In this document: positions 46,824 through 54,889 of the stretch, in pieces
How the letters are laid out: every line of letters starts with the position of its first letter
Position numbering within the stretch: position 1 is the first letter of the stretch
Origin: Actinoplanes sp. KI2
GTDB lineage: Bacteria > Actinomycetota > Actinomycetes > Mycobacteriales > Micromonosporaceae
Assembly (NCBI RefSeq): GCF_025630775.1
Contig: NZ_JAOSZE010000010.1
Span: forward strand, 161,308 to 225,307
Length of the DNA stretch: 64,000 bases
Reading direction: 5' to 3'
Position numbers and translations under genes: made by a program
Notes under the pieces: generated by a model
The model's input: only the letters and a program-made list of their open reading frames with translations
What the model was told of the DNA's origin: nothing
Database searches by the model: none

Positions 46824-49178
46824 GTGGAGCGGGTGATCGAGCTGGAGATCGGCGGCATGACGTGCGCGTCGTGTGCAAGCCGCATCGAGAAGAAGCTGAA
46901 CCGGCTCGACGGGGTCACCGCCACGGTCAACTACGCGACGGAGAAGGCGCGGGCCACCGTGCCGGCCGCGCTGACCGCCCGGGATCTGATCGCGGTGGTG
47001 GAGAAGACCGGCTACACGGCGGCCGAGCCCGCCCCCGAGCCGCCACAGCGTGACGAGAAGCGCGATCCGCTGCGTGACCGCCTGCTGATCTCCGTCGCGC
47101 TCAGCATTCCGGTCGTCGTGCTCGCCATGGTGCCCGCCTGGCAGTTCGACTACTGGCAGTGGCTGTCGCTGGTCCTCGCCGCCCCGGTCGTCGTCTACGG
47201 CGGCTGGCCGTTCCACCGGGCCGCGTTCGTCAATCTCCGGCACGGCGCGGCCACTATGGACACGCTGGTCTCGCTCGGCACGCTCGCCGCGTTCGGCTGG
47301 TCGGTCTGGGCGCTCTTCCTCGGCGACGCCGGCGAGCCCGGGATGACCCACCCGTTCTCGCTGACCGCCCAGGGCGGCGACGCCATCTATCTCGAGGCCG
47401 CCGCCGGTGTGACCACGTTCCTGCTGGCCGGGCGCTACCTGGAGGCCCGCGCGAAGCACCGGGCCGGGGATGCGTTGCGTTCGCTGCTCGAACTGGGCGC
47501 GAAATCGGTCACGGTGCTGCGGGACGGCGCCGAGCGCGAGATCCCCGTGGCCGAGCTGCGGGTGGACGACGTCTTCCTGGTACGCCCGGGGGAGAAGGTC
47601 GCCACCGACGGTGTGGTGGTCGACGGTGTCTCGGCGCTCGACCAGAGCCTGCTGACCGGCGAGTCGGTGCCGGTCGAGGTGCGTCCGGGCGACCCGGCAC
47701 CGGGCGCGACCCTGAACGCCGGCGGTCGCCTGACCGTCCGGGCCACCCGGGTCGGCGCCGACACCCAGCTCGCCCAGATGGCCAAGCTGGTCGAGGAGGC
47801 GCAGACCGGCAAGGCCGCCGTCCAGCGCCTGGCCGATCGCATCGCCGCGGTCTTCGTCCCCGCGGTGATCTTGCTGGCCATCGGCACGCTCGGCTTCTGG
47901 CTGGGCACCGGCGGGGGCGCGACCGCCGCGTTCACCGCCGCGGTGGCCGTGCTGATCATCGCCTGCCCGTGCGCGCTCGGCCTGGCCACGCCCACCGCGC
48001 TGCTGGTCGGCACCGGCCGCGGCGCCCAGCTGGGCATCCTGATCCGGGGCGTGGAGGCGCTGGAGTCCACCCGCAAGGCCGACACGATCGTCCTCGACAA
48101 GACCGGCACGGTGACCAGCGGCCGGATGTCGCTGGTGGCGGCCGTGGCCCGGGATCCCGACGAGCTGCTCCGGCTGGCCGGCGCGGTCGAGGCCGCCTCG
48201 GAGCACCCACTGGGCCGCGCGATCACGGCCGCCGCCCGCGAAAACGGCGCTTCGCCGGCCGCGGCCCGCGAAAACGGTGCTTCGTCGGCCGCGGCCCGCG
48301 AAAACGGTGCTTCGTCGGCCGCGGCCCGCGAAAACGGCGCGCCGTCGGCCGGCGCCCGGGGGAGCGGCCTGCTGCCCGCGGTCACCGACTTTCACGCCAC
48401 GGCCGGCGTCGGCGTCCGCGGCCGGGTGGAGGGCCGACTGGTCGAGGTCGTGACCGGCCGCCCCGACGATCTGCTGTCGGCGGCGCCGGTCCCGGCCACG
48501 GCGACCGTGCCGCTCTACCAGGTCGTTTCGATGAGCCGAGGCACCACCGCGACGTCCGCCGCGACGCTCGAGGCGGCCACCTGGGTCGAGGTCCGCGTCG
48601 ACGGCTCGCCGCGCGGGTGGCTTGCGCTTGCCGATGCGGTACGCCCGAGCAGCGCCCACGCGGTCGCCGCCCTCCGCCGCCTGGGCCTCGAGCCGATGCT
48701 GGTCACCGGCGACGCCCCGGCGGTGGCCCGGGCGGTGGCGGCCGAGGTGGGCATCACCGAGGTCTTCGCCGGCGTGCTCCCGGCCGGCAAGGTCGACGTG
48801 GTGAAGCGTCTCCAGTCCGAGGGCCGGGCGGTGGCGATGGTCGGCGACGGGGTGAACGACGCGCCCGCCCTGGCCCAGGCCGACCTGGGCCTGGCGATGG
48901 GCGCCGGCGCCGACGTGGCGATCCAGGCCTCGGATCTGACCCTGGTCCGCGGCGACCTGACCGCCGCGGTGGACGCCGTGCGGCTGTCCCGGCGCACGCT
49001 GGCGATCATCCGGGGCAACCTGTTCTGGGCCTTTGCCTACAACGTGGCGGCGCTTCCGCTGGCCGCGACCGGCCTGCTCAACCCGATGATCGCCGGCGCC
49101 GCGATGGCCCTGAGCAGCATCTTCGTGGTCCTCAACAGCCTGCGCCTGCGCACCTTCAAGGCAGCCGCGACGATGTGA
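46824..49178 (+). CDS. copA: Copper-exporting P1B-type ATPase
   Basis: The pump removes Cu(I) from the cytoplasm. The 784-residue protein has one heavy-metal domain (GMTCASC, Cys14 and Cys17) and eight membrane helices with the transport motif CPC (381-383). It also has the actuator TGES (278-281), the phosphorylation motif DKTGT (425-429), HP of the N-domain (461-462) and GDGVNDAP in the P-domain. The N-domain carries an unusual insertion of four 10-residue repeats AARENGASxA (470-509). The start GTG 46824 suits the CsoR-like box and its -10. The stop lies in the first copy of a tandem-repeat array. Confidence 0.95.
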   Translation: MERVIELEIGGMTCASCASRIEKKLNRLDGVTATVNYATEKARATVPAALTARDLIAVVEKTGYTAAEPAPEPPQRDEKRDPLRDRLLISVALSIPVVVLAMVPAWQFDYWQWLSLVLAAPVVVYGGWPFHRAAFVNLRHGAATMDTLVSLGTLAAFGWSVWALFLGDAGEPGMTHPFSLTAQGGDAIYLEAAAGVTTFLLAGRYLEARAKHRAGDALRSLLELGAKSVTVLRDGAEREIPVAELRVDDVFLVRPGEKVATDGVVVDGVSALDQSLLTGESVPVEVRPGDPAPGATLNAGGRLTVRATRVGADTQLAQMAKLVEEAQTGKAAVQRLADRIAAVFVPAVILLAIGTLGFWLGTGGGATAAFTAAVAVLIIACPCALGLATPTALLVGTGRGAQLGILIRGVEALESTRKADTIVLDKTGTVTSGRMSLVAAVARDPDELLRLAGAVEAASEHPLGRAITAAARENGASPAAARENGASSAAARENGASSAAARENGAPSAGARGSGLLPAVTDFHATAGVGVRGRVEGRLVEVVTGRPDDLLSAAPVPATATVPLYQVVSMSRGTTATSAATLEAATWVEVRVDGSPRGWLALADAVRPSSAHAVAALRRLGLEPMLVTGDAPAVARAVAAEVGITEVFAGVLPAGKVDVVKRLQSEGRAVAMVGDGVNDAPALAQADLGLAMGAGADVAIQASDLTLVRGDLTAAVDAVRLSRRTLAIIRGNLFWAFAYNVAALPLAATGLLNPMIAGAAMALSSIFVVLNSLRLRTFKAAATM
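48231..48350 (+). repeat. 30-bp in-frame repeats in copA
   Basis: Four units of exactly 30 bp (48231, 48261, 48291, 48321) and a degenerate fifth. Units two and three are identical. Each carries GCCCGCGAAAACGG and encodes AARENGAS/P plus SA or PA. They lie behind the HP motif of the nucleotide-binding domain. Confidence 0.92.
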
Positions 49179-49309
49179 GAGGCCGCCCGGGACGACGTGA
49201 GAGGCCGCCCGGGACGACGTGAGAGGGCGGCCGGGACGCCGCGAGAAGGCGCCGGGACGCCGTGAGAAGGCGCCGGGACGCCGTGAGAAGGCGGCCGCGA
49301 CGACGTGAG
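49161..49309 (+). repeat. 20-22-bp tandem repeats beginning at the copA stop
   Basis: About seven copies, each with CCGGGACG(A/C)CGTGAGA or a close form, start at 49161, 49181, 49203, 49225, 49247, 49268 and 49289. The first contains the copA TGA (49176-49178). Six of seven keep TGA in the same place. The array fills the first third of the 377-bp convergent gap; the rest holds two stem-loops and no gene. Confidence 0.88.
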
Positions 49310-49360
49310 CCGGTCGCGGGGACTGCTCCCGCGATCCCGCGCGCCCGGCTCATCGTCGTT

Positions 49361-49404
49361 GTTGCGGGGGCTCGAACTGGTCCCGAAGCCCGAGTCCCCG
49401 CAAC
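49361..49404. terminator. strong stem-loop in the copA/TetR gap
   Basis: GTTGCGGGGGCTCG (49361-49374) pairs with CGAGTCCCCGCAAC (49391-49404) over 14 positions with one G-T pair. A second hairpin TTGGCCG-TT-CGGCCAA lies at 49476-49491. Both stand between convergent genes, so they may end transcription from either side. Confidence 0.65.
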
Positions 49405-49555
49405 GTCCCCAGACCCACCTGCGGATCTGACGCTACGTGCCGGCGAAGCGGGCTCGGAAGCTCTGCTTGCGCATTTTGGCCGTTCGGCCAACCCCCTTAG
49501 GCGACAAATTCGGTAATTTCTGGGTGTAGGGGCATTTAGTGTGTCGGGGCGGTGA

Positions 49556-50269
49556 TCAGTCGTCCCGGCGGACCGACTCGATCAGCGCGAGGATCTGGCG
49601 CAGCGCGGGCCGCAGCACCCGCAACCGGGACAGCGCCACCAACCGGTCGATCAGCGGCACCACGCCGTCGATCAGCCGCCGGGTGCGCCGCTGCTCCGGC
49701 GACTTGTCGTACACCCAGAAGAGGGTCACACCCATCCACCCGAGCCAGAGCAGCTCGGGCAGCTCGCGGCGCAGCTCCGGGTCGAGTTTCGCGGATGACC
49801 CCTCGACCACGTCCCGGAAGATCGCGATCGACGCGTCCCGGGCCGGCGACGACTCCTTGGAGAACGGGCTCAGCGGCGACGACGGCTCGGCCGCGGTCTT
49901 GAAGAAGGTCGCCGCGAACGAGTGGTACGGAGCGTTCACGTCGACCCCCGCGTGCAGCACCCCGCGCAGCCGGGTCGCGAACTCCTTCTCCTCGGTGAGC
50001 ACCGGCTCGGCCGCCGCCCGGTGTGCGGCCTGGTTCCGGTCGTAGAACCCCTGGATCAGGTGTTCCTTGGAGTCGAAGTAGTAGTACGCGTTCCCGACCG
50101 CGACGCCCGCCTCCTTGGCGATCGCCCGCATGGTCGTCTCGGTGTACCCCCGCTCGCGGAACAGCCGCAGTGCCGTCTCCAGGATCAGCTGGCGGGTCTG
50201 CTCGCCCCGGGCCCGCCGCGCGGGAGACGGCGGCGGAGAGTCAGCGGCAGCGGTCGTCACAGTGGTCAC
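49556..50269 (-). CDS. TetR/AcrR family regulator
   Basis: The 237-residue repressor has its HTH at about residues 22-70 (QTRQLILETALRLFRERGYTETTMRAIAKEAGVAVGNAYYYFDSKEHLIQGFYD). A long all-helical ligand domain follows. GTG 50269 is chosen (GTG 50260 possible); longer forms overlap the preceding gene with an Arg-rich, non-homologous head. It is the last gene of a three-gene minus-strand operon, overlapping the DCC-protein gene. Two perfect palindromes before the operon (51133-51188) are its likely targets, so it would control its own operon. The inducer is unknown. Confidence 0.88.
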   Translation of the reverse strand: MTTVTTAAADSPPPSPARRARGEQTRQLILETALRLFRERGYTETTMRAIAKEAGVAVGNAYYYFDSKEHLIQGFYDRNQAAHRAAAEPVLTEEKEFATRLRGVLHAGVDVNAPYHSFAATFFKTAAEPSSPLSPFSKESSPARDASIAIFRDVVEGSSAKLDPELRRELPELLWLGWMGVTLFWVYDKSPEQRRTRRLIDGVVPLIDRLVALSRLRVLRPALRQILALIESVRRDD

Positions 50270-50690
50270 CGTAGTCCGCGAACGGCGGCTCCGAGGGCGT
50301 GGGCGAGCGGGTTGCCTCTCGTACCGCCGAGGCCGCCGCGATGATCCGCCGGGCAACCGGCAGCAGCCGCGGCGACGAGAGCCGCTCGGCCGTCGCCCGG
50401 TGGTCGGTCAGCGCCCACAGGCAGGCCAGCCAGGCGGAGTCGCCGGTGTAGTAGGCCCCGTCGTCGGCGATCACGGTGAGATCCCGCAGCGTCGCCTCAT
50501 GATCGAGCCCGGGGAACCGCGACCGCGCCGCGGCCGAACCGGCCGGCACGAAGTGCAGCGGCACGAGCTGGTCCTGGCGGGACAGCCACCACCGGGCGGT
50601 CCGGCACAGCGGGCACCCCTCGTCGAACAGCACCGTGAAGGAGCCGACCCGGCCGGCCCCGTGACCGGCCGGGTCGGACGATGTCGTCAT
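50241..50690 (-). CDS. DCC-type thiol oxidoreductase-like protein (DUF393)
   Basis: The 149-residue protein is of the DUF393 or DCC family: FTVLFDEGCPLCRTARWWL contains the C-x2-C motif after which related thioredoxin-like proteins are named, and AWLACLWALTDHR is the second conserved block. The C-terminal helix ends in an acidic, Ser/Pro-rich tail. Enzymatic activity of this family is mostly unproven. It overlaps the membrane-protein gene upstream by ATGA (50687-50690) and the TetR gene downstream, so the three are coupled. Confidence 0.85.
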   Translation of the reverse strand: MTTSSDPAGHGAGRVGSFTVLFDEGCPLCRTARWWLSRQDQLVPLHFVPAGSAAARSRFPGLDHEATLRDLTVIADDGAYYTGDSAWLACLWALTDHRATAERLSSPRLLPVARRIIAAASAVREATRSPTPSEPPFADYGDHCDDRCR

Positions 50691-51118
50691 GCCCGCGCGG
50701 GTGGCGCCATCGGGGGTCGCGGCGGGTGCTGCGGCAGGCGTCCGGCCGGCGGCAGCGGCGGCTGTCCCTGCTGCTGCCGGATCCGCCCGCGGCGGTACCG
50801 GCCGAGGAAGTAGACGTTGCAGAAGTGCAGGATGCCGAGCACCAGCAGCACCAGGCCGATCTTCGTGGAGAACGTCTCGAGCGCCGTGCTGGTGTCCTCG
50901 ACCTGCGCGCTGGACCGCATCGCGAACGTCACGTAACCGAGATTCAGCAGGTAGAAGCCCATCACCAGGAGCTGGTTGACGGCGCCGGCGAGTCGCGGGT
51001 CGTCGAAGACGTCCTCCAGGAAGACCCGGCCGTTGCGCGAGAGCGTGGTCGCCACCCACACGGTCAGCCCGACGCTGACCGCGAGGTAAAGCAGGTACAT
51101 CCAGACCTTCGGATCCAT
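50687..51118 (-). CDS. Three-helix membrane protein of unknown function
   Basis: The 143-residue protein has three membrane helices: VWMYLLYLAVSVGLTVWVATTL, AVNQLLVMGFYLLNLGYVTFA and IGLVLLVLGILHFCNVYFLG. A cytoplasmic tail rich in Arg, Gln and Pro follows. It is the first gene of the operon with the DCC protein and the TetR regulator. ATG 51118 is used; ATG 51139 or 51145 would overlap the palindromic operator at 51133-51144, which speaks against them. I do not recognise the family; the partnership suggests a small redox or stress module in the membrane. Confidence 0.78.
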   Translation of the reverse strand: MDPKVWMYLLYLAVSVGLTVWVATTLSRNGRVFLEDVFDDPRLAGAVNQLLVMGFYLLNLGYVTFAMRSSAQVEDTSTALETFSTKIGLVLLVLGILHFCNVYFLGRYRRGRIRQQQGQPPLPPAGRLPQHPPRPPMAPPARA

Positions 51119-51132
51119 CGGATCGTCCTTCC

Positions 51133-51188
51133 TGAACATGTTCAACTAAGTCCGCCTCAGGATAGGGCCATGAGTTGAACATGTTCAA
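51133..51188 (-). promoter_or_regulatory. two perfect TGAACATGTTCA operators
   Basis: TGAACATGTTCA at 51133-51144 and TTGAACATGTTCAA at 51175-51188 are perfect palindromes with centres 43 bp apart (about four helical turns). They lie before the membrane protein/DCC/TetR operon, the proximal one only 15 bp from the start codon. The convergence of motif, position and a TetR gene in the operon points to autorepression. The distal copy is also close to the 3' end of nagZ. Confidence 0.85.
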
Positions 51189-51205
51189 GAGATGTGAACA
51201 GCGCC

Positions 51206-52654
51206 TCAGGCGAGCCCGAGGACCTGCGCCGCGGCGCGCCCGTTGGCCAGGCTCGCGCCGTGCGTGATCACGAACGCCCGGGATCCCGCGGGCCGCCACG
51301 ACGACGGCCAGCCCATCTCCACGACCACCACCGGATGAGCCGCGGCCAGCTTCTCGACCAGGGCCCGGCCGCCCGGCGAGCGATGCAGATGCCGGCCGAC
51401 GACGACGATCGGCCGGCCCGCCGCCCGTTCGATCAACTCGGTGGCCGAGGCGTCATCGGCGACGACGTCGATCTGCATGGCGCCGTTCAGATGCGGGCGC
51501 AGGCCCCACGGCACCCGGCCCTCCGCGATCGAGTGCCCGGCGGCGAGCTGCACCACCAGCGGAACACCGAGGCCGTTCGGCGTGCCCTCGACCCGTACGG
51601 CCCGCCGGGCGGCGGACACCCCGAGGGCTTCGTCGTGGTCGCTCGTGCGGGCCGGCGTTGCGCTCCACGTCGCCATTTTCGCCGTACGGGTGAAAGCCTC
51701 CTCCAACCGCGGGAGCGGCAGCCGTCCGTCGGTCACCGCCGCGACGATCTCCCCGGCGATCGTCTCGACCAGCTCCCGGTCGACCCGCGCCCCCACGCAC
51801 AGCAGGTCGGCCCCGGCGGCCAGCGCGCGCACCGCGGCCGGCGCGATGCCACCGGCGGCGAGCGCCGCCCCGTTCATCTCCAGCGCGTCGGTGACGAGCA
51901 CCCCGGCAAACCCGTACTCCCGCCGCGCCAGCGTCACCAACGCCGCCGAGCTGAAGGTCGCCGGGTCGTCCCCGGTCAGCTCCGGCACCCGGATGTGCGC
52001 CGACATGATCGCCTGCACTCCGGCCTGGACCACCGCGGCGAACGGCGGCAGATCGCGCGACCGGAGCACGGCGAGCGGGGCGTCCACGGTCGGCAGCTCC
52101 AGATGCGAGTCGGCCAGCGTCGCCCCGTGCCCCGGGAAATGCTTGGCGCAGGCCGCCACCCCGGCCGACTGGAGCCCGCGCACCGCGGCCGCCGCGTGCC
52201 GCGCCACCAGCTCCGGCGACGCGCCGAACGACCGGGTCCCGATGATCGGGTTGTCGTCGGCCGTGTTCACGTCGACGGTCGGCGCCAGGTCCAGGTTGAT
52301 CCCGGTGTCGGCGAGGTCGCCCCCGATCGCGGCGTACACCTCGGTGGTCAGCGCCGGATCGTCGACCACGCCCAGCGCCGCGTTCCCCGGATAGGGGCTG
52401 CCGGTCCGATGCCCCAGCCGGGTGACATCGCCGCCCTCCTCGTCGATCGCGATCAGCGCGTCCGGCCGGGCCGACCGCAGCGCCGCGGTCAGCGCGGCGA
52501 GCTGCTCCGGCGACCCGACGTTGGTCCCGAACAGCGTGTGCCCGGCCAGGCCCTCGTCGAGCAGATCGAGCGCCCAGCCCGGCGGCTTCTCGCCGGGAAA
52601 CGCGGCGAGCAGAGTGCCGAGGGCGAGACGGCGCAACCCTTGATCCATCGCCAT
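51206..52654 (-). CDS. Glycoside hydrolase family 3, NagZ-like
   Basis: The 482-residue enzyme is a beta-N-acetylhexosaminidase type that releases GlcNAc from muropeptides during wall recycling. Family marks are LIAIDEEGGDVTRLG, LDLAPTVDVNTADDNPIIGTRSFG, KHFPGHGATLADSH (the His acid/base loop of NagZ) and the nucleophile Asp in GVLVTDALEM. A C-terminal alpha/beta region of about 150 residues follows, as in other actinobacterial members. No signal peptide is present, so it acts in the cytoplasm. The ATG at 52654 has AAGGAC upstream. It is divergent from a ROK regulator, with a palindrome between them. Confidence 0.9.
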   Translation of the reverse strand: MAMDQGLRRLALGTLLAAFPGEKPPGWALDLLDEGLAGHTLFGTNVGSPEQLAALTAALRSARPDALIAIDEEGGDVTRLGHRTGSPYPGNAALGVVDDPALTTEVYAAIGGDLADTGINLDLAPTVDVNTADDNPIIGTRSFGASPELVARHAAAAVRGLQSAGVAACAKHFPGHGATLADSHLELPTVDAPLAVLRSRDLPPFAAVVQAGVQAIMSAHIRVPELTGDDPATFSSAALVTLARREYGFAGVLVTDALEMNGAALAAGGIAPAAVRALAAGADLLCVGARVDRELVETIAGEIVAAVTDGRLPLPRLEEAFTRTAKMATWSATPARTSDHDEALGVSAARRAVRVEGTPNGLGVPLVVQLAAGHSIAEGRVPWGLRPHLNGAMQIDVVADDASATELIERAAGRPIVVVGRHLHRSPGGRALVEKLAAAHPVVVVEMGWPSSWRPAGSRAFVITHGASLANGRAAAQVLGLA

Positions 52655-52793
52655 GATGTCCTTCCGGTGACGCAGCTCTGGCTCTGGGGGACCGCGAGCT
52701 GCCATGATCGCTACGAGTCGATGACGGTGGGTGGTGTCGGCGGCGCTGCCGACGGTTACGCTGCCGCTACGACTGCGGGGGCTCGTAAGCTAA

Positions 52794-52808
52794 TAGGAAA
52801 CAATCCTA
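52794..52808 (+). promoter_or_regulatory. TAGGA-N5-TCCTA palindrome
   Basis: TAGGAAACAATCCTA (52794-52808) lies 20 bp before the ROK regulator gene and between it and nagZ. It is AT-rich in a GC-rich setting. ROK repressors of the NagC kind bind such A/T-flanked palindromes, so it is the likely autoregulatory site; control of nagZ too is a guess. Confidence 0.6.
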
Positions 52809-52827
52809 AATACTAGGGGACTTCACG

Positions 52828-54018
52828 ATGGCCGCGACCCGCCTTCCGGGCACACCTCGGCTGCTGCGCGCTCTCAACGATCGCGCGGCGCTGGAGCTGC
52901 TGCTCGCCCGAGGTCCGTTGACCCGCGCCCAACTCGGCGAGATGACCGGGCTCAGCAAGGTCACCGCCTCCCAGCTGGTGGAGCGTCTCGAGCAGCGCGG
53001 CCTGGTACGCCGGGTCGGCGAGCAGGCCGGCGGCCGCGGACCCAACGCCCAGCTTTACGCGGTCACCCCTGGGAGCGCTCACGTGATCGGCGTCGACGTC
53101 GGTCCCGAGCGGGTGGTGGCCGCCTGCGCCGACATCACCGGGGCGATCGTGAGCCGGGTCGAGCAGTCCACCAAGGACACCGACGACCCGGTCGGCGTGG
53201 TGCACACCGCGGTGGTCCAGGCCGCCGCCGAGGCCGGCACCGACATGAGCTCGGTACGCCGGGTGGTGCTCGGCACGCCCGGCCTGGTCGACCCGGACAG
53301 CGGCGAGATCTCCTTCGCCTGGGACCTGCCCCGCTGGCACCGCGGCCTGCTCGACGACCTGCGCCGCGACCTGAGCACCCCGGTCCACTTCGGCAACGAC
53401 GTGAACCTGGCCGCGATCGCCGAGCAGAGCACCGGCGCGGCGAAGGGCGCCGGCGACTTCGTGCTGATCTGGATCGGCCGCGGCGTCGGCCTGGCCAGCG
53501 TCATCGGCGGCCGGTTGCACCAGGGCGCGACCGGTGCGGCCGGCGAGATCGGCTACCTGCCGGTGGCCGGCGCCGAGGTGCCCCGCCACCAGGGAAAGCG
53601 CTCGCAGAAGGGCGGCGTGCGCGGCGGCTTCCAGACGGTCGCGGGCGCCGACGCGGTGAAGGCGATCGGCAAGAAGTACGGCTTCCGCGGCAGCGAGGCG
53701 TCCGACGTGATCCGCTCGGCGGTGGCCGCGGGCGAGGCCGGCGGCCAGGTGCTCGACGAGCTGGCGGCGCGGCTGGCCCTCGGCGTGGCCGCCACCTGCG
53801 TGGTGCTCGACCCGCCGCTGGTGGTGCTGGCCGGCGAGGTCAGCCAGGCCGGCGGCCCCGCGCTGGCCGAGCGGGTCGAGCGCGAGGTGGCGGCGATCAC
53901 GCTGGTCAGCCCCAAGGTGGTGATCACCGAGGTGGCGTCCGAGCCGGTGCTGCACGGCGCCCTGCACACCGCCCTCGACGCGGTTCGCGACGAGGTCTTC
54001 GGCTCGACCACCGGGTGA
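52828..54018 (+). CDS. ROK family transcriptional regulator
   Basis: The 396-residue protein has a MarR-like winged HTH in residues 10-75 (RAALELLLARGPLTRAQLGEMTGLSKVTASQLVERLEQRGLVRRV) and a sugar-kinase-like ROK domain (about 85-390). The ROK domain has GVDVGPERVVAACADITG and the catalytic-type FGNDVNLAAIAE, and then GASGEIGYL-like GAAGEIGYLPV. The usual zinc motif CxCGxxGCxE is absent: the place reads VPRHQGKRSQKGGVRGG, with no Cys at all. It probably senses an amino sugar, given the neighbouring NagZ. Start ATG 52828. Confidence 0.88.
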   Translation: MAATRLPGTPRLLRALNDRAALELLLARGPLTRAQLGEMTGLSKVTASQLVERLEQRGLVRRVGEQAGGRGPNAQLYAVTPGSAHVIGVDVGPERVVAACADITGAIVSRVEQSTKDTDDPVGVVHTAVVQAAAEAGTDMSSVRRVVLGTPGLVDPDSGEISFAWDLPRWHRGLLDDLRRDLSTPVHFGNDVNLAAIAEQSTGAAKGAGDFVLIWIGRGVGLASVIGGRLHQGATGAAGEIGYLPVAGAEVPRHQGKRSQKGGVRGGFQTVAGADAVKAIGKKYGFRGSEASDVIRSAVAAGEAGGQVLDELAARLALGVAATCVVLDPPLVVLAGEVSQAGGPALAERVEREVAAITLVSPKVVITEVASEPVLHGALHTALDAVRDEVFGSTTG

Positions 54019-54073
54019 CCCGGCCCTTCCCACCTGACTGAAGGCCATCCAAACCGCGTGATTGGATAGGTCC

Positions 54074-54889
54074 GTGCTCGAACCCGCGGTGCGAATCCCG
54101 CCTCACGACGACACCGTCATCGCCTTCGACCGGGTCAGCGTGATCCGGAGTGGCAACTTTCTGGTCCGCGGCCTCTCCTGGCAGGTGGAGCTGGACGAGC
54201 GATGGGTGATCCTGGGGCCGAACGGCGCCGGCAAGACGACGCTGCTCAACCTCGCCGCCGGCCGGTTGCACCCGTCCCGCGGCACCGCGTTCGTGCTGGG
54301 CGAGCGGCTCGGCCGCACCGACGTCAACGAGCTGCGCACCCGGATCGGCCTGTCCACCGGCCAGTTCGGCGAGCGCATCCCGCCCGCCGAGCGGGTGATC
54401 GACGTGGTGGTCACCGCGGCCTGGTCGGTGGTGGGCCGCTGGCGGGAGACGTACGACCCGATGGACACCGCGCGCGCCCGCCGGCTGCTCGAGCAGCTGG
54501 GCATGGGCGCGCTGCTCGACCGGGAGTTCGGCACCCTCTCCGAGGGCGAGCGCAAGCGCACGCTGATCGCCCGCGCGCTGATGACCGATCCCGAGCTGAT
54601 GCTGCTCGACGAGCCCTCGGCCGGCCTCGACCTGGGCGGCCGGGAAGACCTGATCGGCCGCCTCACCGAGCTGGCCCTCGACCCCGACTCGCCGGCCATG
54701 GTGCTGGTCACCCACCACGTCGAGGAGATCCCGCCCGGCTTCACCCACGGCATGCTGCTGCGCGAGGGCACGATCGTGGCGTCCGGCCCGCTCGGCGAGG
54801 TGATGACCGCCGACAACCTGACCAAGACCTTCGGCGTGGCCCTGCAGGTGGACCGGTTCGGCGACCGGTACGCGGCGCGCGCGGCATGA
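54074..54889 (+). CDS. Lone ABC transporter ATP-binding protein
   Basis: The 271-residue ATPase has Walker A LGPNGAGKTTLLN, the signature LSEGERKRTLIARAL, Walker B LMLLDEPSAGLDLGG and the switch His in LVTHHVEEIPPGFTH. No permease gene is near. The type (with an ATP-loop E-x-x-P-P-x-x-F end) is seen in actinobacteria as an orphan ATPase, possibly cytosolic. GTG 54074 is chosen; TTG 54062 would add four residues. Its stop overlaps the ribokinase start (ATGA, 54886-54889), so translation is coupled. Confidence 0.82.
   Translation: MLEPAVRIPPHDDTVIAFDRVSVIRSGNFLVRGLSWQVELDERWVILGPNGAGKTTLLNLAAGRLHPSRGTAFVLGERLGRTDVNELRTRIGLSTGQFGERIPPAERVIDVVVTAAWSVVGRWRETYDPMDTARARRLLEQLGMGALLDREFGTLSEGERKRTLIARALMTDPELMLLDEPSAGLDLGGREDLIGRLTELALDPDSPAMVLVTHHVEEIPPGFTHGMLLREGTIVASGPLGEVMTADNLTKTFGVALQVDRFGDRYAARAA

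Noticed and set aside
49361..49404. tRNA-like sequence with GTTCGAG on the minus strand
   Set aside because: Only a single long hairpin forms; no cloverleaf or CCA-compatible acceptor stem is seen.
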